A stretch of DNA of 64,000 bases from Amblyomma americanum (taxonomy: Eukaryota; Arthropoda; Arachnida; Ixodida; Ixodidae): assembly GCF_052857255.1 (NCBI RefSeq), contig NC_135500.1, positions 53,469,272 through 53,533,271 of the forward strand, given 5' to 3'. Below the pieces are notes generated by a model that searched no databases, was not told the DNA's origin, and worked only from the letters and a program-made list of their open reading frames with translations. Made by a program: the position numbers and the translations under genes. Shown here piece by piece: positions 54,401-64,000 of the stretch (positions are counted from its first letter, which is position 1; every line of letters begins with the position of its first letter).

Positions 54401-54960
54401 GAGGGAGGATTGCCTTAGAAGCAGCACAAATTCTAAAAAAGAAGGAAATTGGGAGGGACGTACGCATCGTGTGGGTACCAGCTCACGCATCCATCCCTGG
54501 AAACGAGGCGGCAAACACCCTGGCTCGAGACCTCTACTTCCGAGCCAGGGGAGAGCCGCCCGACTGCAAGGACCTGGATGAGAGACTGATCAGCTATGCA
54601 GAAATAATAGAGAGCTATAGAAGTCAAAGGAGAATTTTCCCCCCGCCGGACAAAACACTAGGGAATAAAGAAGCTACAACATGGCGTAGACTACAAGGTG
54701 GGAACTTCATAAACCCGGTGTGGGCATCACACGTATTTAGGGAAGAGGAAATAGAGGAAAAATGCAAAAAATGTGAGATTAGGGGGACCCTAGATCACAT
54801 CATTTGGGAATGTACACACTCCCCAGGGATTAAAGAAGGAATAAATAGCAAGGAAGCCTGGGAAACCCTTCTGCAAAGCGCGGACCCCGCCGTGCAGAAA
54901 AAAGTCATTCACCTGGCACTGGAGGCCGCAAGAGACCAAGCACTCTATGCCTGCCTTTAG
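51427..54960 (+). CDS. LINE ORF2: endonuclease, reverse transcriptase, RNase H (1177 aa, intact)
   Basis: The start ATG overlaps the ORF1 stop (ATGGATAG), fitting reinitiation. Endonuclease, residues about 1-230: IWQWNCRGFRSKRAV, IALQETG, IIVGDFNAHHEEWG, LGSDHLII. RT, about 420-740: SKSAPGPDGITNKTL, LRPISLTSCVGKLMEHVI, GLDLKKAFDNVKREA, SRGTPQGSVLSPLLFNIA and active site FSMYADDINVW. RNase H, about 925-1050: AVAYTDAASGKLGAA, ETAEEVAIALA, IIASDSKTAVY, VWVPAHASIPGNEAANTLAR. The C-terminal CKKCEIRGTLDHIIWEC is a zinc-knuckle-like end. All catalytic residues I can check are present. RNase H plus an APE-type endonuclease places it in the I superclade; the exact clade needs a tree. Confidence 0.95.
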   Translation: MDRKAKNKTLIWQWNCRGFRSKRAVLQQYIDTLEEKPLAIALQETGKRLNLPGYQAFHSDRGEKSHVTTYVKRNIATIEHELNTAEAEVVLVEMITGKKNEPSLFLLNVYSRPKQQKVRFRAIFRKAMKVANISPLIIVGDFNAHHEEWGYSTRDTKGRHLWEDIQELGLTLQTDPGCPTRRGNSVMADTTPDLTLTKNVRAATWMNTGTDLGSDHLIIATTVRTGIKDKAGRLPKITEWDKFRAQRDQQNWGTIQNIEEWTETLKKHVSEATVTLKGQYVLELADNKLLHMWEAKNGLERRWKKQRWNRNLRRRIARLNRDIEKYARQLCEQNWCSRCDEMERGMSLTKTWNLLRHLLDPTNSKTQASISLAKTKHIYEGTDEEFVKKIIQTYIGDTKRVELPEYQGPPMELLDGPITEAEVRAEIIKLKSKSAPGPDGITNKTLRNLDDGSITAITAYMQKVWETGKLPAQWKEANIILIPKPGKAPKLENLRPISLTSCVGKLMEHVIQTRLTRYMEDNELWPSEMIGFRPGLSTQDVMLRLQHDIIESQSKDAKVILGLDLKKAFDNVKREAILEELHSLEVGPRTYNYVKDFLTGRTARIKYQDIESGNIELGSRGTPQGSVLSPLLFNIAMRGLPKLLQGIEGLKFSMYADDINVWINKGDDGQIERKLQKAADTVVEYAAQRGLACSPEKSELLVYNPKRNRLKQGEDFKITVEGKLVPKVDMIRILGLFIQSNGYNDETLKRLDKFATQVTGIFRRISLRGRGLKEQSLMKLVQAYILSRISYATPFLKIGATEKRQLDAIIKKSYKKALGLPISTSNERLLNMGLHNNWSEIAEAVRSAQLDRLSRTSTGRAILEAVDRQTDRGMQKKQDIPKCARKKIRVDPLPKNMHPEFNKEREKRAEAMARGLDSLDKKAVAYTDAASGKLGAAVASVVNGKGEPEIAASIRSRNPETAEEVAIALACVGTHAKIIASDSKTAVYNYDRGRIALEAAQILKKKEIGRDVRIVWVPAHASIPGNEAANTLARDLYFRARGEPPDCKDLDERLISYAEIIESYRSQRRIFPPPDKTLGNKEATTWRRLQGGNFINPVWASHVFREEEIEEKCKKCEIRGTLDHIIWECTHSPGIKEGINSKEAWETLLQSADPAVQKKVIHLALEAARDQALYACL

Positions 54961-55075
54961 ATGCGAGGCTCCCGGCCCCCACCCCTAGGCCTGCGTGCCA
55001 GAGATGGGGAGTAGGGGAGCCTCTTCTCTGGTGGAAATAAAGGTTTTTGGAATGGAATGGAATGTAACTGATCTT

Positions 55076-56312
55076 TTGCAGAAACTCTGATTCCCTTTCT
55101 GGCAGATATTTGCCAGCGTGTGGAGAGACCCTTTGCTAGGACTGGCGCATTAGCGGTTGTGTATTTTTTTTTTATGACAGCCTGAAGACAAGAGTGCGTC
55201 CATGGCCGTTCCGGGCCGTTTTCACAGAGGCGCCGACTACGTCATGCTTCAAACCGTAGGGGGCAGAAACACAGCGCATTCAATAAGCAACCACGGACTG
55301 CGCTCCACGATTCGAGGAAAAATGAAAGGAGGAAAAAAAGAGAGACAGGCAAAGGCACAGCAGGAGACCCCTCTTCATTGTCCTTTTCTTCCTCCCTCTC
55401 ACCATCTGCAACTGGGTGCCCATGTACCTCTTGTAAAAGAATTTCGCCCTACCTAAGCACCTGCTCACATCTTTGACCCTTCGCGTTACCGCCTCTCTCA
55501 CTTCTTCATCCGTTTGATGCTGCGAGCAGTGCGTCTTGTTCTCGTAGCCTTTGTGGGAGGAACACTGCCAAAAATTGTGCCCGCAGGGCTGAGGGAAATT
55601 CAAGAAAGTTTTGGTTAAGACGATTCCCAATATTTGCTTATTTATTTTAAAAACAAGCGACAACAGCAATGGCATATCGCAGTAAGCATGCGGCTCTCGA
55701 GGACGGTGTGTGATTCGTTCCCCAGTGCCGCCATTTACCCACTGGTTTTCAAAGGGCATAAGTTCTCTCGAAGCCTGGCGCTTGGTGTCTTTGAGCTGAA
55801 GTGCTTGGAAAATGGTCGTTCACCTAACCTTGTGTTGAACAAAACACTTCATCCCACTGCGCTTGGTGCGAGGTTGCCATTGCACTATTAAAACTCATCG
55901 TCAGCAAAAGAAAACATTTCTAAGAAATGGATACTCAAGATTCTTCACTCGATGTATCATCTAAAACCGAAAATTATGCAACAAAAACAACTGTATATGC
56001 TTATATGCTAAGGACACGCCAGTGGCAAAATCGCGTATGCAGCGCAGTCCGTGGTTGCTTATTGAATGCGCTGTGTTTCTGCCCCTTACGGTGTGAAGCA
56101 TGACGTAGTCGGCGCCTCTGTGAAAACGGCCCGGAACGGCCATGGACGCACTCTTTTCTTCAGGCTGTCATAAAAAAAATACACAACCGCTAATGTGCCA
56201 GTCCTGGCAATAGGTCTCTCCACACGCTGGCGAAAATCTGCCAGAAAGGACATCAGAGTTTCTGCAAAAGATCAGTTACATTTTTTAATGCCTTGCACCA
56301 TTATACCTTTCT
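55076..56312. repeat. Inverted repeat: arms 55076-55312 (plus 49312-49342) and 56036-56312
   Basis: The arms are about 95% identical by eye (TTTTGCAGAAACTCTGAT, GCATTAGCGGTTGTGTATTT / its complement, GGCCGTTCCGGGCCGTTTTC, GGGCAGAAACACAGCGCATT). The right arm reaches past the LINE insertion point to GGTGCAAGGCAT, so it reflects the pre-insertion sequence. Copy A has only the left arm (about 17655-17920), at lower identity. Confidence 0.85.
55680..55903 (+). mobile_element. tRNA-like SINE (family 3), orthologue of 18285-18508
   Basis: AGCATGCGGCTCTCGAGGAC, TGATTCGTTCCCCAGTGCCG (box B region), CCTGGCGCTTGGTGTC, and tail TATTAAAACTCATCGTCAGC. Confidence 0.75.
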
Positions 56313-58559
56313 TCGAGTGCTTGGTGTCGTAGGCTGTGGAAACAAGTTATGGCACATATAAAAGTCGCCGGATAGTGTTAATCGTTCCGTGGAAACGGCT
56401 CTCTCTTCTTACTCCCGCGGTTTGTGTGCTCATATAGCCCCTGCAACTCCCCGGAGCCACTCCTTGAAGAAGTAGTAGTTTACTAATCGCTTCAGAGGCA
56501 ACAACTGACGAATATACAAAAAGGAAACTAATGTTGCCGGTCCTGCCATTGCTATCTAATCTCTCAAGCACTGAACTGCAACCGGCGGAAATAAAGGCAA
56601 ATAGAGAGGATAGCGAGAAGTAAATAGGAGAGTGACAGAAAAAAATAATTTAAAACGGGGGTACGTGTGCACGCCATATGCAAAAAAAAATTAATATGTT
56701 CGCGCCACTCGTGCGACAGTGCTTATAAGTATTGTGCTTATGCGCAACACGGTAAATTCACTGCATATTCAGGGCCGCGCGCACGTAGCGCCCTGTTGCT
56801 AATCGCTCGTGCAAGCGGCACATTGAACAAGCGGGCTGGATGGAGCGCTCAGCCGCCGAGCTGGAGATAACCAGTAAGCTTTAAAATGTCGTGTTATGGG
56901 ACAACAACTTCTGTTCATTTCTCAGCAAATTTAAATCATAATCAAGAATATTTAAATGGGGTTTGATACTTGATTGCTGCTCTGGGTAACGGCGTAGTTA
57001 CTAGCTTGCCGTACTGATGGCCTGGTCTTCAGAATAGTTCCCAGCATGACATTCTATGAAGTCATCGTTAGCGGTTCATAGTTTATGTACACCGTTGACA
57101 TAATAGTCGAAACTAGCATCGATTACAGCAATGGTAAAGCCCTTATCGATGGCGAACGATTGAATGATTGAATCATGAGAGGCACTTTACCAACCTAGAA
57201 AAAATGTTGTGAACAACCACACAATAATTTTTACATTGGACGAATCACCTACTGCCATAAAACGCAGCATCAGGTTTGCTGCCTCTTATAGTGCAGCACT
57301 CAGTCACTTCAACGCGTATGTGCTGCACTTTAACACATCGACAAAACTTTCAATGAGCTGTCTGCTATTGAGGCTAATAACTGGAGTGTTAAAATGTAGT
57401 CAATAATGCACGATTTTAAAATTTTCAATGCACAGTGCAAGAACCATTTTCAAGTATAGGTGAGTGAACTCTAAGTGTGAGCGTCCGGGAATTACGCATT
57501 TCACTGCTTGAACGAAAGTACCTGAAAGTTTCATTGCTTTGCACTGTTAATGCGCACGCAATTTCACTATCACCTCAGCCCGTGTCGTGGGATCACTGTA
57601 GGCGCCAAAATAAATGTACCTGTCAAGCAAAAGAGCCTCCTTATGATTTCCTCTATACACCTCATAGTAGGCACGCGCTTTCTTGTAGGACGTTATGTAG
57701 CAGCCCATGGTCGTAGCCTCACACCGATGGGAGAACTTTTGATAAAAGTGCGCATTCGTACGGCACGGCTCAACCTCCCGGAGGAACCTATCAAAACAGG
57801 GGCATTGTAGCAGGGACGTGCGCCTTGCCAACACACGGAGAGAGGGCGCCAGGCGTTTCTTGCCGGTGCGGGGGATTCATAATCAAAAGAAAAACAGCGC
57901 AGGAAATCTTTTTCTCCACTGAAATGTAAAATACTTTGTAGTTCTTTTAATGTAGGACATTACGCTACCTGAAGCTCCGAGAGCTTGTCGATGTATTTTA
58001 AATTAAGGCTTTAGTGAGCGATGAAGTGAAGTCAAGTGGGGTATTTTTCGGGGCCTCGCCATAGGCTCCATGCTATCGTAGCTCATTGCCAATGGTAAAC
58101 GTAATATGTAAGCTACATTGATGAAACTCTACTAAAAGAAACTTTAAGAAGCATTTAACATATAGGCGAGAGACCTAATCTCTAAGTTTTATGCGCGACT
58201 AGGTATTAATTTTTATTTTTCATCGCCCTTGAGTTACGCACAGTCGCGCCGCCGGCTGTCGCGAGATGGCGCGACCGGTTTTTCGAGGCGTAAGGGCCAG
58301 TATCCTGGGGATGAACCCACGAATCTTCAATGCTAGGCTCACGATCTAAACACTCGTTGGCTGCCGTGCGGTTCCAACTGATATATCTGTATGCTATCTC
58401 TGTCTAACTAACAAGGAACTGGTGATATGGGTGCTTTACAAATGGTTGCGTGCGATAATTCAATAAAACAAAAAATTCGATGCAGAAACAAGACAAAGGA
58501 AAACCAAGGAGTTAGGGGGCAGAAGGCCACAACAAAAAAAAATTACGAATAGTTCTTTC

Positions 58560-59370
58560 AGTCCATCAATCCAGATCTGTGGTCACTACTTTTCCTCAGC
58601 AGAGGTATTTGAATGCGACTTCCAGGCACCTGCCTACCAATTGTAAGCTGCGGTTCCTTTGCGAGACTGTTGAACATTGCTTTTGTTTTCTGCATGTTAA
58701 TTTTTAGACCCACTGTTCTGCTCTAGCTGTCCAACTCATTTATCATGCTTTACATTTCCTCTCCTGAGTGACTCAGCAAGGTAATGTATTCAGTAGAGCG
58801 CATATTGCTCACGTATTTTCCTTGAACTGTTATCCCCCACCTGCTCCCGATTCATACCTCTGAATACGGCTTGTAAATAGGAAGTGAGCCGCATTGGTAA
58901 AAGTCATATCTCCATGCCTAACACCCTTCGTTATTGCAATGCTAATGCTTAATTTATTGAGGAATATCGCAGATGTGCAGCGGTTATAGGTATTTACCAG
59001 TATTTTCACATCATTCTTCTACATCCTGATCCATCAGTGCCTAGATGACTGCTGAGGCTTCGACTGAGTCAAATGCTTTCTAGCAATCTGTGACGGTAAT
59101 ATGGAGTGTTTGGTAACATGCTGCGCATTTCACTGCCACCTGAGTGATAGTGGGAACATCGTCTATTGTCGAGTATCCTTTACGAAAGCCTGACTTTATT
59201 AGCGGGGTTTTTAATTTAATAGCCTTTAGGCAAAGAACAGTAAACTGATCAGTCTCTAATTTTTCAATTCTTCGACATCTCCTTTCTTATGAAATAAAGT
59301 GATATGAGCGTTCTTCCAAGCTTCTGGCACGCTCGAGGTCATTAAGCATTGCGTACACACGGTGGCTAGT
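58560..59370 (-). pseudogene. RTE-type LINE, reverse transcriptase remnant
   Basis: Minus-strand pieces in order match RTE RT: SGFRKGYSTIDDVPTITQ, KAFDSVEASAVI, ALMDQDVEE, MINELDS and VGLKINMQKTKAMF, separated by many stops. The YADD box is not preserved. No endonuclease part is seen. Confidence 0.8.
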
Positions 59371-59569
59371 TTTTCTAGCAAAATCTAGGTCGTGTACAAG
59401 TCTGCACGGTTGCTTACACAAAGATGCAGACTGTTACTCCCGTTACCACGTCTTCCCGTGTGACAATCTTGACAAAAGGGCGGTCACGCCTGCCTGTTCT
59501 CGCTCTCTGCCCAGGTGAAAAAGACGGCCGCAGTATTTAGCTACAGCTTATTATGAACCGCATGAAAAT

Positions 59570-60222
59570 TCACTCCATGTGACCCTCTCGTGTCACATTT
59601 TGTTCTCCATGGTGGTACTTTGTACCGCAGGAACTTGATCCGGGTTAGCCCCGACCTACTCCTCGTTATGCCCAAGCAACTTCGCACTCCTGCCGTCGAA
59701 GAGCTCCATGATCTCAGAACTGCAGGTCACCGGAGGGTCTTCGTATTCACGGTCATGTGCATTGCCGGTTTTTGGGCCCCACCTGTGTTAATCTGTACGG
59801 CGCCATTTTAGTGCCTGTGACCAGTGCCAACGTGAGAAATGCATTACCACTCTTTCAGCGGATTTCCTCTAAATTATTGACGTCCATCCGAACCGTTTTG
59901 CAGCGCCAGCTTAAAACTCCAGGGTCGGTTACTCCAGTCGTCATTCAAGAAAGGATGAATCGTAGTGGTCACGCACAATGCTACCCACTGCAGATTTATA
60001 CACGTAATGCTACTGAGATTGCAGATTTTTCCTGATAGACGTCCTAAGTAATGACGCTGCCTGCCAATTTATTTCTCTACCGCGGCCGCTGTTTTTCCTA
60101 AAATGCTTTGGACGACAGTTTCAGTTATGTCCACAAATTATTAAGTAACTACCCCCTATCAAGCCCAAAGGAATCGCCTCACCGAGCGCCTGAACAGCTA
60201 TGACGGATATGCTCTCACTGTA
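59570..60222 (+). pseudogene. Gypsy integrase remnant
   Basis: HFVLHGGTLYRRNLI, PKQLRTPAVEELHDLRTAGH (first His pair), then after shifts CDQCQREKCITTLSADF (Cys pair), and at the end a decayed RLTERLNS carrying the catalytic Glu region. The sequence between is frameshifted. A different Gypsy lineage from the element at 21885-30141 judging by these motifs. Confidence 0.7.
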
Positions 60223-60561
60223 AGCATTTTAATAGAACATGTTGGGGGATATTTGGTGCCCTTCAACAACAACAACAAAATATACTGCCGCCAAATCAGA
60301 CAATGCACAGGAAGAAAAACTGGAGAGGCGCCTGTCCAGTCTTTATTGCTGTGTGTCCTGTCCAGTCTTTCTTGCTGTGTGTTGTCTGATGTGGGTCCAC
60401 TTTTTTTTCTGATGTAATAAATTTTCCAAGACCATCGTGAGTGACATAACTCTACCATATGTTGTATCCGCATATTTCTCCTGCTATGACACTGCTCTTT
60501 GCTCCCTTTTCTTTCTTTTTTCAAATACTGTAGGCAGCAGCGCTGCCCAAAAAGGAGAGGG

Positions 60562-62900
60562 TTACATGTGTTGTAGCAACAATTCCGCGAAGATTTTTAC
60601 ATCGAACGATTCGGCAATCAATGCTGGTAAACAGTTCCACTGGTGCGTTGTAGGGTGAAAATACCAATTCTGATATATTTTGGTCCTGGCGAAATAAGGG
60701 CGTATCACCTTGGAGTGGTTTAGTCGACTTGATCTATGGGGTGCAGCAAAAATATAGGTGTCACGTGACAATCCGGATTTCTTGTGATAGAGCAAATGAA
60801 ATAATTTTAACCTGGAAAATAGACGGCGTACATGAAGGGGCTACAAGTACAGCTGACTCAGCAGATCGGTAGCAGCTGAAGTTTACCGGTAGTCATAAAA
60901 TGAACCTTGAAGAACGGCGTTGGATCTGCTCCAATTTAGCAATGTCCTTGTTATACTAAGAGTCCCAAACTATAGAGGCTTACTCGAGAGCAGGTCTGAT
61001 TATAGAGCTCTATGTCTCAAGCTTAACGCCTGGAGTACGGCCTTTTAATTTTCTGCGAAGAAAACAAAGCTCATTGAATGCTTTAGTGCAAGTGTTGCCA
61101 ATATGCGTGACCCATTCAAGGTTGTCTGTATTAGTCCTGAATACTTGACAGCCGACACAGACTGAATAAACTGGTCCTGTATGTAATAATTGCAAAAAGA
61201 CGCTTTTTTCTTGTTATTCACATAAAAACAGTTAGAGTAAAGTTAATTTTCATATCGGTCTCATCAAAAAAGTCCGTAGTTTACAAAAATGTTCATTCAA
61301 CACTGTTTCTTGTGAATAACAGTTTATAACAGTGTACATGACACAGTAATCTGCAAACAATTTTACTCTTACTCTATCATCGCGGTTTTCGGCAATGCTA
61401 TTGATAAAACTTAAAAATAACAAGGGACCGCGCACGGCACCCTGCGGCACTCCGGACAACACATCTTTAACAATAGATCCAGTCTCCGAAAAATCCACAA
61501 ATTGCGCCTTATTGCTTAGGTATGCCTGCAATCAGCAATCAAATTGTCAGGAACCCCAGCTTTTCTTATCTTGTCGATGAACAAAGTGTGCACCACGCGA
61601 TCGAAAGCGTTCGATAGATCGGTATATCGCATCAATGTCTTCTTTACTATCAGCAGCTACAGCAAAGTCATGAAAGACAGATAAAAGCTGCGTAACAGTG
61701 GACACGTTTCTTTAGAAATTCATGCTGATATGCGAGGAAAAAGCCTTTTAGTTCGAGGTGATGAGATATGTGGTGGGCTAATCGCGCTCCAATGTTTTAC
61801 CACAAGTGCATAATAAAGAGATTGGTCTGTAATTAGCAGCATTTAATTCGTCTCCGAATTTGAATATTGGAATTACTTTAGCTGTTAACCAGTCGGTTGG
61901 TAATGCACTTTTCTTAAGATATGCATTAAAAATAATAAATAGATAATAAGATAGTATTTCAGATGATCGTGTAAGAAATGCGTTTGGTATACTGTCAGTT
62001 CCGTGGGAGGATTTAACTTAATATTTAGCGAGAGTGAAAATATCACCTCACAACTAAGCGGAGTTCGGGCATTGCGACCGCAGGCGGGACCTGGACAATG
62101 TTCGAAATTTGTACACGATCGAAGCGCGATCCAGCAAAGTCATGTTGGAAAGTGCTACTAAATTCATTAGCAATACTGGTAAGGTCACCAGTTACGCTAC
62201 TGTTAGTTTTAAGCTGTTTTACACTTTCCTTTCTTCATGACAGGAACCGCCAAAACTTTTGGAAGATTTTTTTATGAAATTTTTAGGGTCAGTCTATAAT
62301 ATTTACTGCCTGTGTTCCTTAAGGATAGCCAGTACAGCGATAGCGTTTGCCTTAGTTTTTCGCTTTTATTGAATACAGCGTTTTAAATGAATTATTCTCT
62401 CGGTGAATCCACAGTTGGCGACGCTTTACCGTTTTGCAACGTAACGGAACAAAGCTATAAATGCAAGTTGCAACCTTTTGATTTGATCCCAAAGTGGCGA
62501 GACATATCTGCCACCCTCAAAATCAGAAAAGTAGAGGAGCAGATTATCAAGAATATATTCGTCGTCTGCAGCTAAAAAATTACGAAAAAATTGGTGAAAA
62601 TGCCTGGGCTTTTTTTATCTGTTTTCACATTAACGTGCACGAGCTTGTGGTCCGAAATTCCTTAGGTAATACAGACTGTGTAATAATCGGAAACATTTTT
62701 GAGAAACACAAGGTCAGGAACTGGCTGGGTTGTTTCAGTGATGCTTGTTGGAGCTCCTTGAGGTTATGAAAAAATGTGGTATCAAGATGAAGGCGGGTGC
62801 TATCTGCCTCTTCGGATCCCGATACCGCCAGTCGTTTCTAATCTATGCCCGTTAATTTAAAGTCTCCAGTGAGCACTACCCGGTCAGTAGGTTTGCGTGT
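60562..62900 (-). pseudogene. CR1/L2-like LINE remnant (endonuclease to C-terminus)
   Basis: Order on the minus strand: VVLTGDFKLTGIDWKRL (endonuclease, 62860), DLVFLKNVSDYYTVC and GISDHKLVHVNV (62640), then RT with GVPQGAVRGPLLFLSFINSI and a changed active site KLFADYCVMYT (usually FADDCVxY, 61350). It ends with HIGNTCTKAFNELCFLRRKL, DIAKLEQIQRRSSRFIL and the C-terminus RPYFARTKIYQNWYFHP / WNCLPALI (60562-60795). Multiple stops. 5' truncated at about 62900. Confidence 0.8.
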
Positions 62901-64000
62901 GCGCTCTAAATCTGGTCTGGCCATGCTGCGTTCAACACTTCGTGTCTCGTTCCTCGACTACGCTCACGGCGGGGTTGTCTGCGCAGACCGCGCCAAACTA
63001 ACACGCTCCACACAACTAGCCTCGCAGTCCTAACAGCCTTATGTGTCTTACGCCTCTGGGTCTACCTCTCACTGTGCCCCGGAACGCCTTATTTTACACC
63101 GACACGGCGTCTTTTATAGCCGGGGGCACTGAAATGACTGAATAGTGAAGATATTCAAGAAGCGTCTGGGTTGCGCTTCAATGCAGCAATATTTACCTCG
63201 CGCGCACTTGTCAATGCCTTGTTTTCTTTTGGCGTCAGATAACAGCGAAACCAACACCCTCGGGAAGCAAAATGGCAGTATTAGATTCGTGTCAAGGACC
63301 TCCAACCTGCCACTGCACGCATACGATGCAAACAAATGTTGGTAAAGCTGCTTCGCCCTGTCGTCTACCTCGTGTTTTATCTTTTTGCGCCTTAAGAAGC
63401 TAGAAAAAAAAATGTAAGCCATGGAGCAGTTTTAGTAAAAGCGGATGATTTTATTACTATATTGGTGATGAAGAAAGAAGATATAAAGAGATTTTCATTC
63501 GCTCATTTTTCTCCACCTACAAGAATTTTCAATGATTTCTATACAAAAAAAAAACATGACCCCTACAAACCCCCCCAATGCCCACTGTCAATTCTTCACT
63601 GCTGCGCCGACGGTGTTAAGCGATGGCTAGTGCAGCGCGAGGCAAAAATCTCGTTACCTTAATCTCTTAATCTTCGCAACGTGCGCGCCGCCATGCATTT
63701 TGTTTCGACAGTTTACGAGTGCTCAACGTTTTCAGTAGGTAGCGTTGTTTACGAAGAAAAAATTTTCATTTGTTTTTCATTGTGTTAGAATGTCACCTTC
63801 AAACCCCCAGACATCACAGAGGCTATATACACAAAACAGCTAAAAATTGAGATTCAGAACTCATTCCAACGAAGACATTAGAAAGTGCGGTTTGGGCTGC
63901 ACTCACTTTATTTCTCAATTTGTTTTCGTTCTTGAACTTTCATACGCATTTGTGTGCACCTAAAACACATGTTGCACGTTTGTGCTGTCGCTGTGGGAAG
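62900..64000. other. No recognised gene or element
   Basis: Several short open frames on both strands lack domains or context. Nothing is supportable here beyond homopolymer runs (A and C runs near 63546-63580). Confidence 0.4.

Larger units (their letters stand above)
49343..55060 (+). mobile_element. Full-length I-group LINE, 5.7 kb, 15-bp TSD, young
   Basis: Flanked by AATGTAACTGATCTT (49328-49342 and 55061-55075). It has a 295-bp 5' region, ORF1, ORF2 overlapping by 8 nt, and a short 3' end with GGAAATAAAGG then (TGGAA)n at 55047-55060. ORF2 is intact. It inserted into the left arm of an inverted repeat within copy B; copy A has no insertion. Confidence 0.95.
39935..58310. repeat. Segmental duplication, copy B (partner 8640-22022)
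   Basis: Same orientation as copy A, lengthened by insertions: SINE 41022-41242, Penelope pair 43619-45264, MITE 46492-46935, Penelope 47443-48398, LINE 49343-55060 and an inverted arm at 56036-56312. It lacks the 1.86 kb of 13748-15608. It ends at 58310 inside the tail of the Gypsy coding region shared with copy A. Confidence 0.85.

Noticed and set aside
55202..55456. Open frame beginning PGRFHRGADYVM, seen in both inverted arms and in copy A
   Set aside because: Length changes and frame differences between the copies, no domain; it follows from the repeat being duplicated.
63114..63422. Minus-strand 102-residue open frame
   Set aside because: No domain, no splice or start context, AT-rich ends; cannot be supported as a gene.

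Overview
This is animal nuclear DNA, most likely from a hard (ixodid) tick. It is dense in transposable elements, it has GT-AG introns, and it carries many tRNA-derived SINEs of the kind described in ixodid ticks (Ruka-like), together with RTE, CR1/L2-like and I-group LINEs, Penelope-like elements and Gypsy LTR elements. Nothing bacterial, viral or organellar was seen. The species assignment is inference; the element families are read from the sequence.

Layout. (1) 1-7057, minus strand: a spliced protein-coding gene that runs off the left edge. Exon 1 (7022-7057) and exon 2 (1372-1842) together make a chromodomain. Exon 3 (1-1232 and beyond) encodes a coiled coil and a long domain I cannot name. 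Its 5.2 kb first intron holds a truncated LINE with a 13-bp target duplication, a large foldback repeat and three SINEs. (2) 7058-8710: the gene's 5' side and a Penelope endonuclease remnant. (3) 8640-22022 (copy A) and 39935-58310 (copy B) are an old direct segmental duplication. I identify no host gene in it, but each copy has taken its own insertions, so one copy shows the empty site of the other. (4) 21885-30141: a decayed Gypsy element on the minus strand with one LTR, interrupted by a CR1/L2-like LINE (about 23714-28119) whose ORF1 begins with a 2A-type motif. (5) 30155-35430: LTR-like DNA, tandem repeats, microsatellites, Gypsy fragments and a SINE. (6) 35440-39930: mostly unassigned, with one convincing first coding exon (36606-36701, minus), a possible 35-nt second exon, and a MITE. 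(7) 58310-62900: remnants of RTE, Gypsy integrase and a CR1/L2-like LINE. (8) 62900-64000: nothing recognised.

Insertions dated by copy A/B comparison: in B, a SINE (41022-41242), a head-to-head inverted Penelope pair (43619-45264), a TAA-flanked MITE (46492-46935), a second Penelope copy (47443-48398) and a nearly intact 5.7 kb I-group LINE (49343-55060). In A, a SINE (15851-16072) and MITEs (16553-16998; 18852-19711 nested in another). One SINE (12482 / 45328) sits at the same place in both copies and so predates the duplication.

The items of most interest are the chromodomain gene with its unidentified C-terminal domain, the 2A-bearing LINE that is fused in frame to a Gypsy polymerase, and the inverted Penelope pair with an empty-site control.
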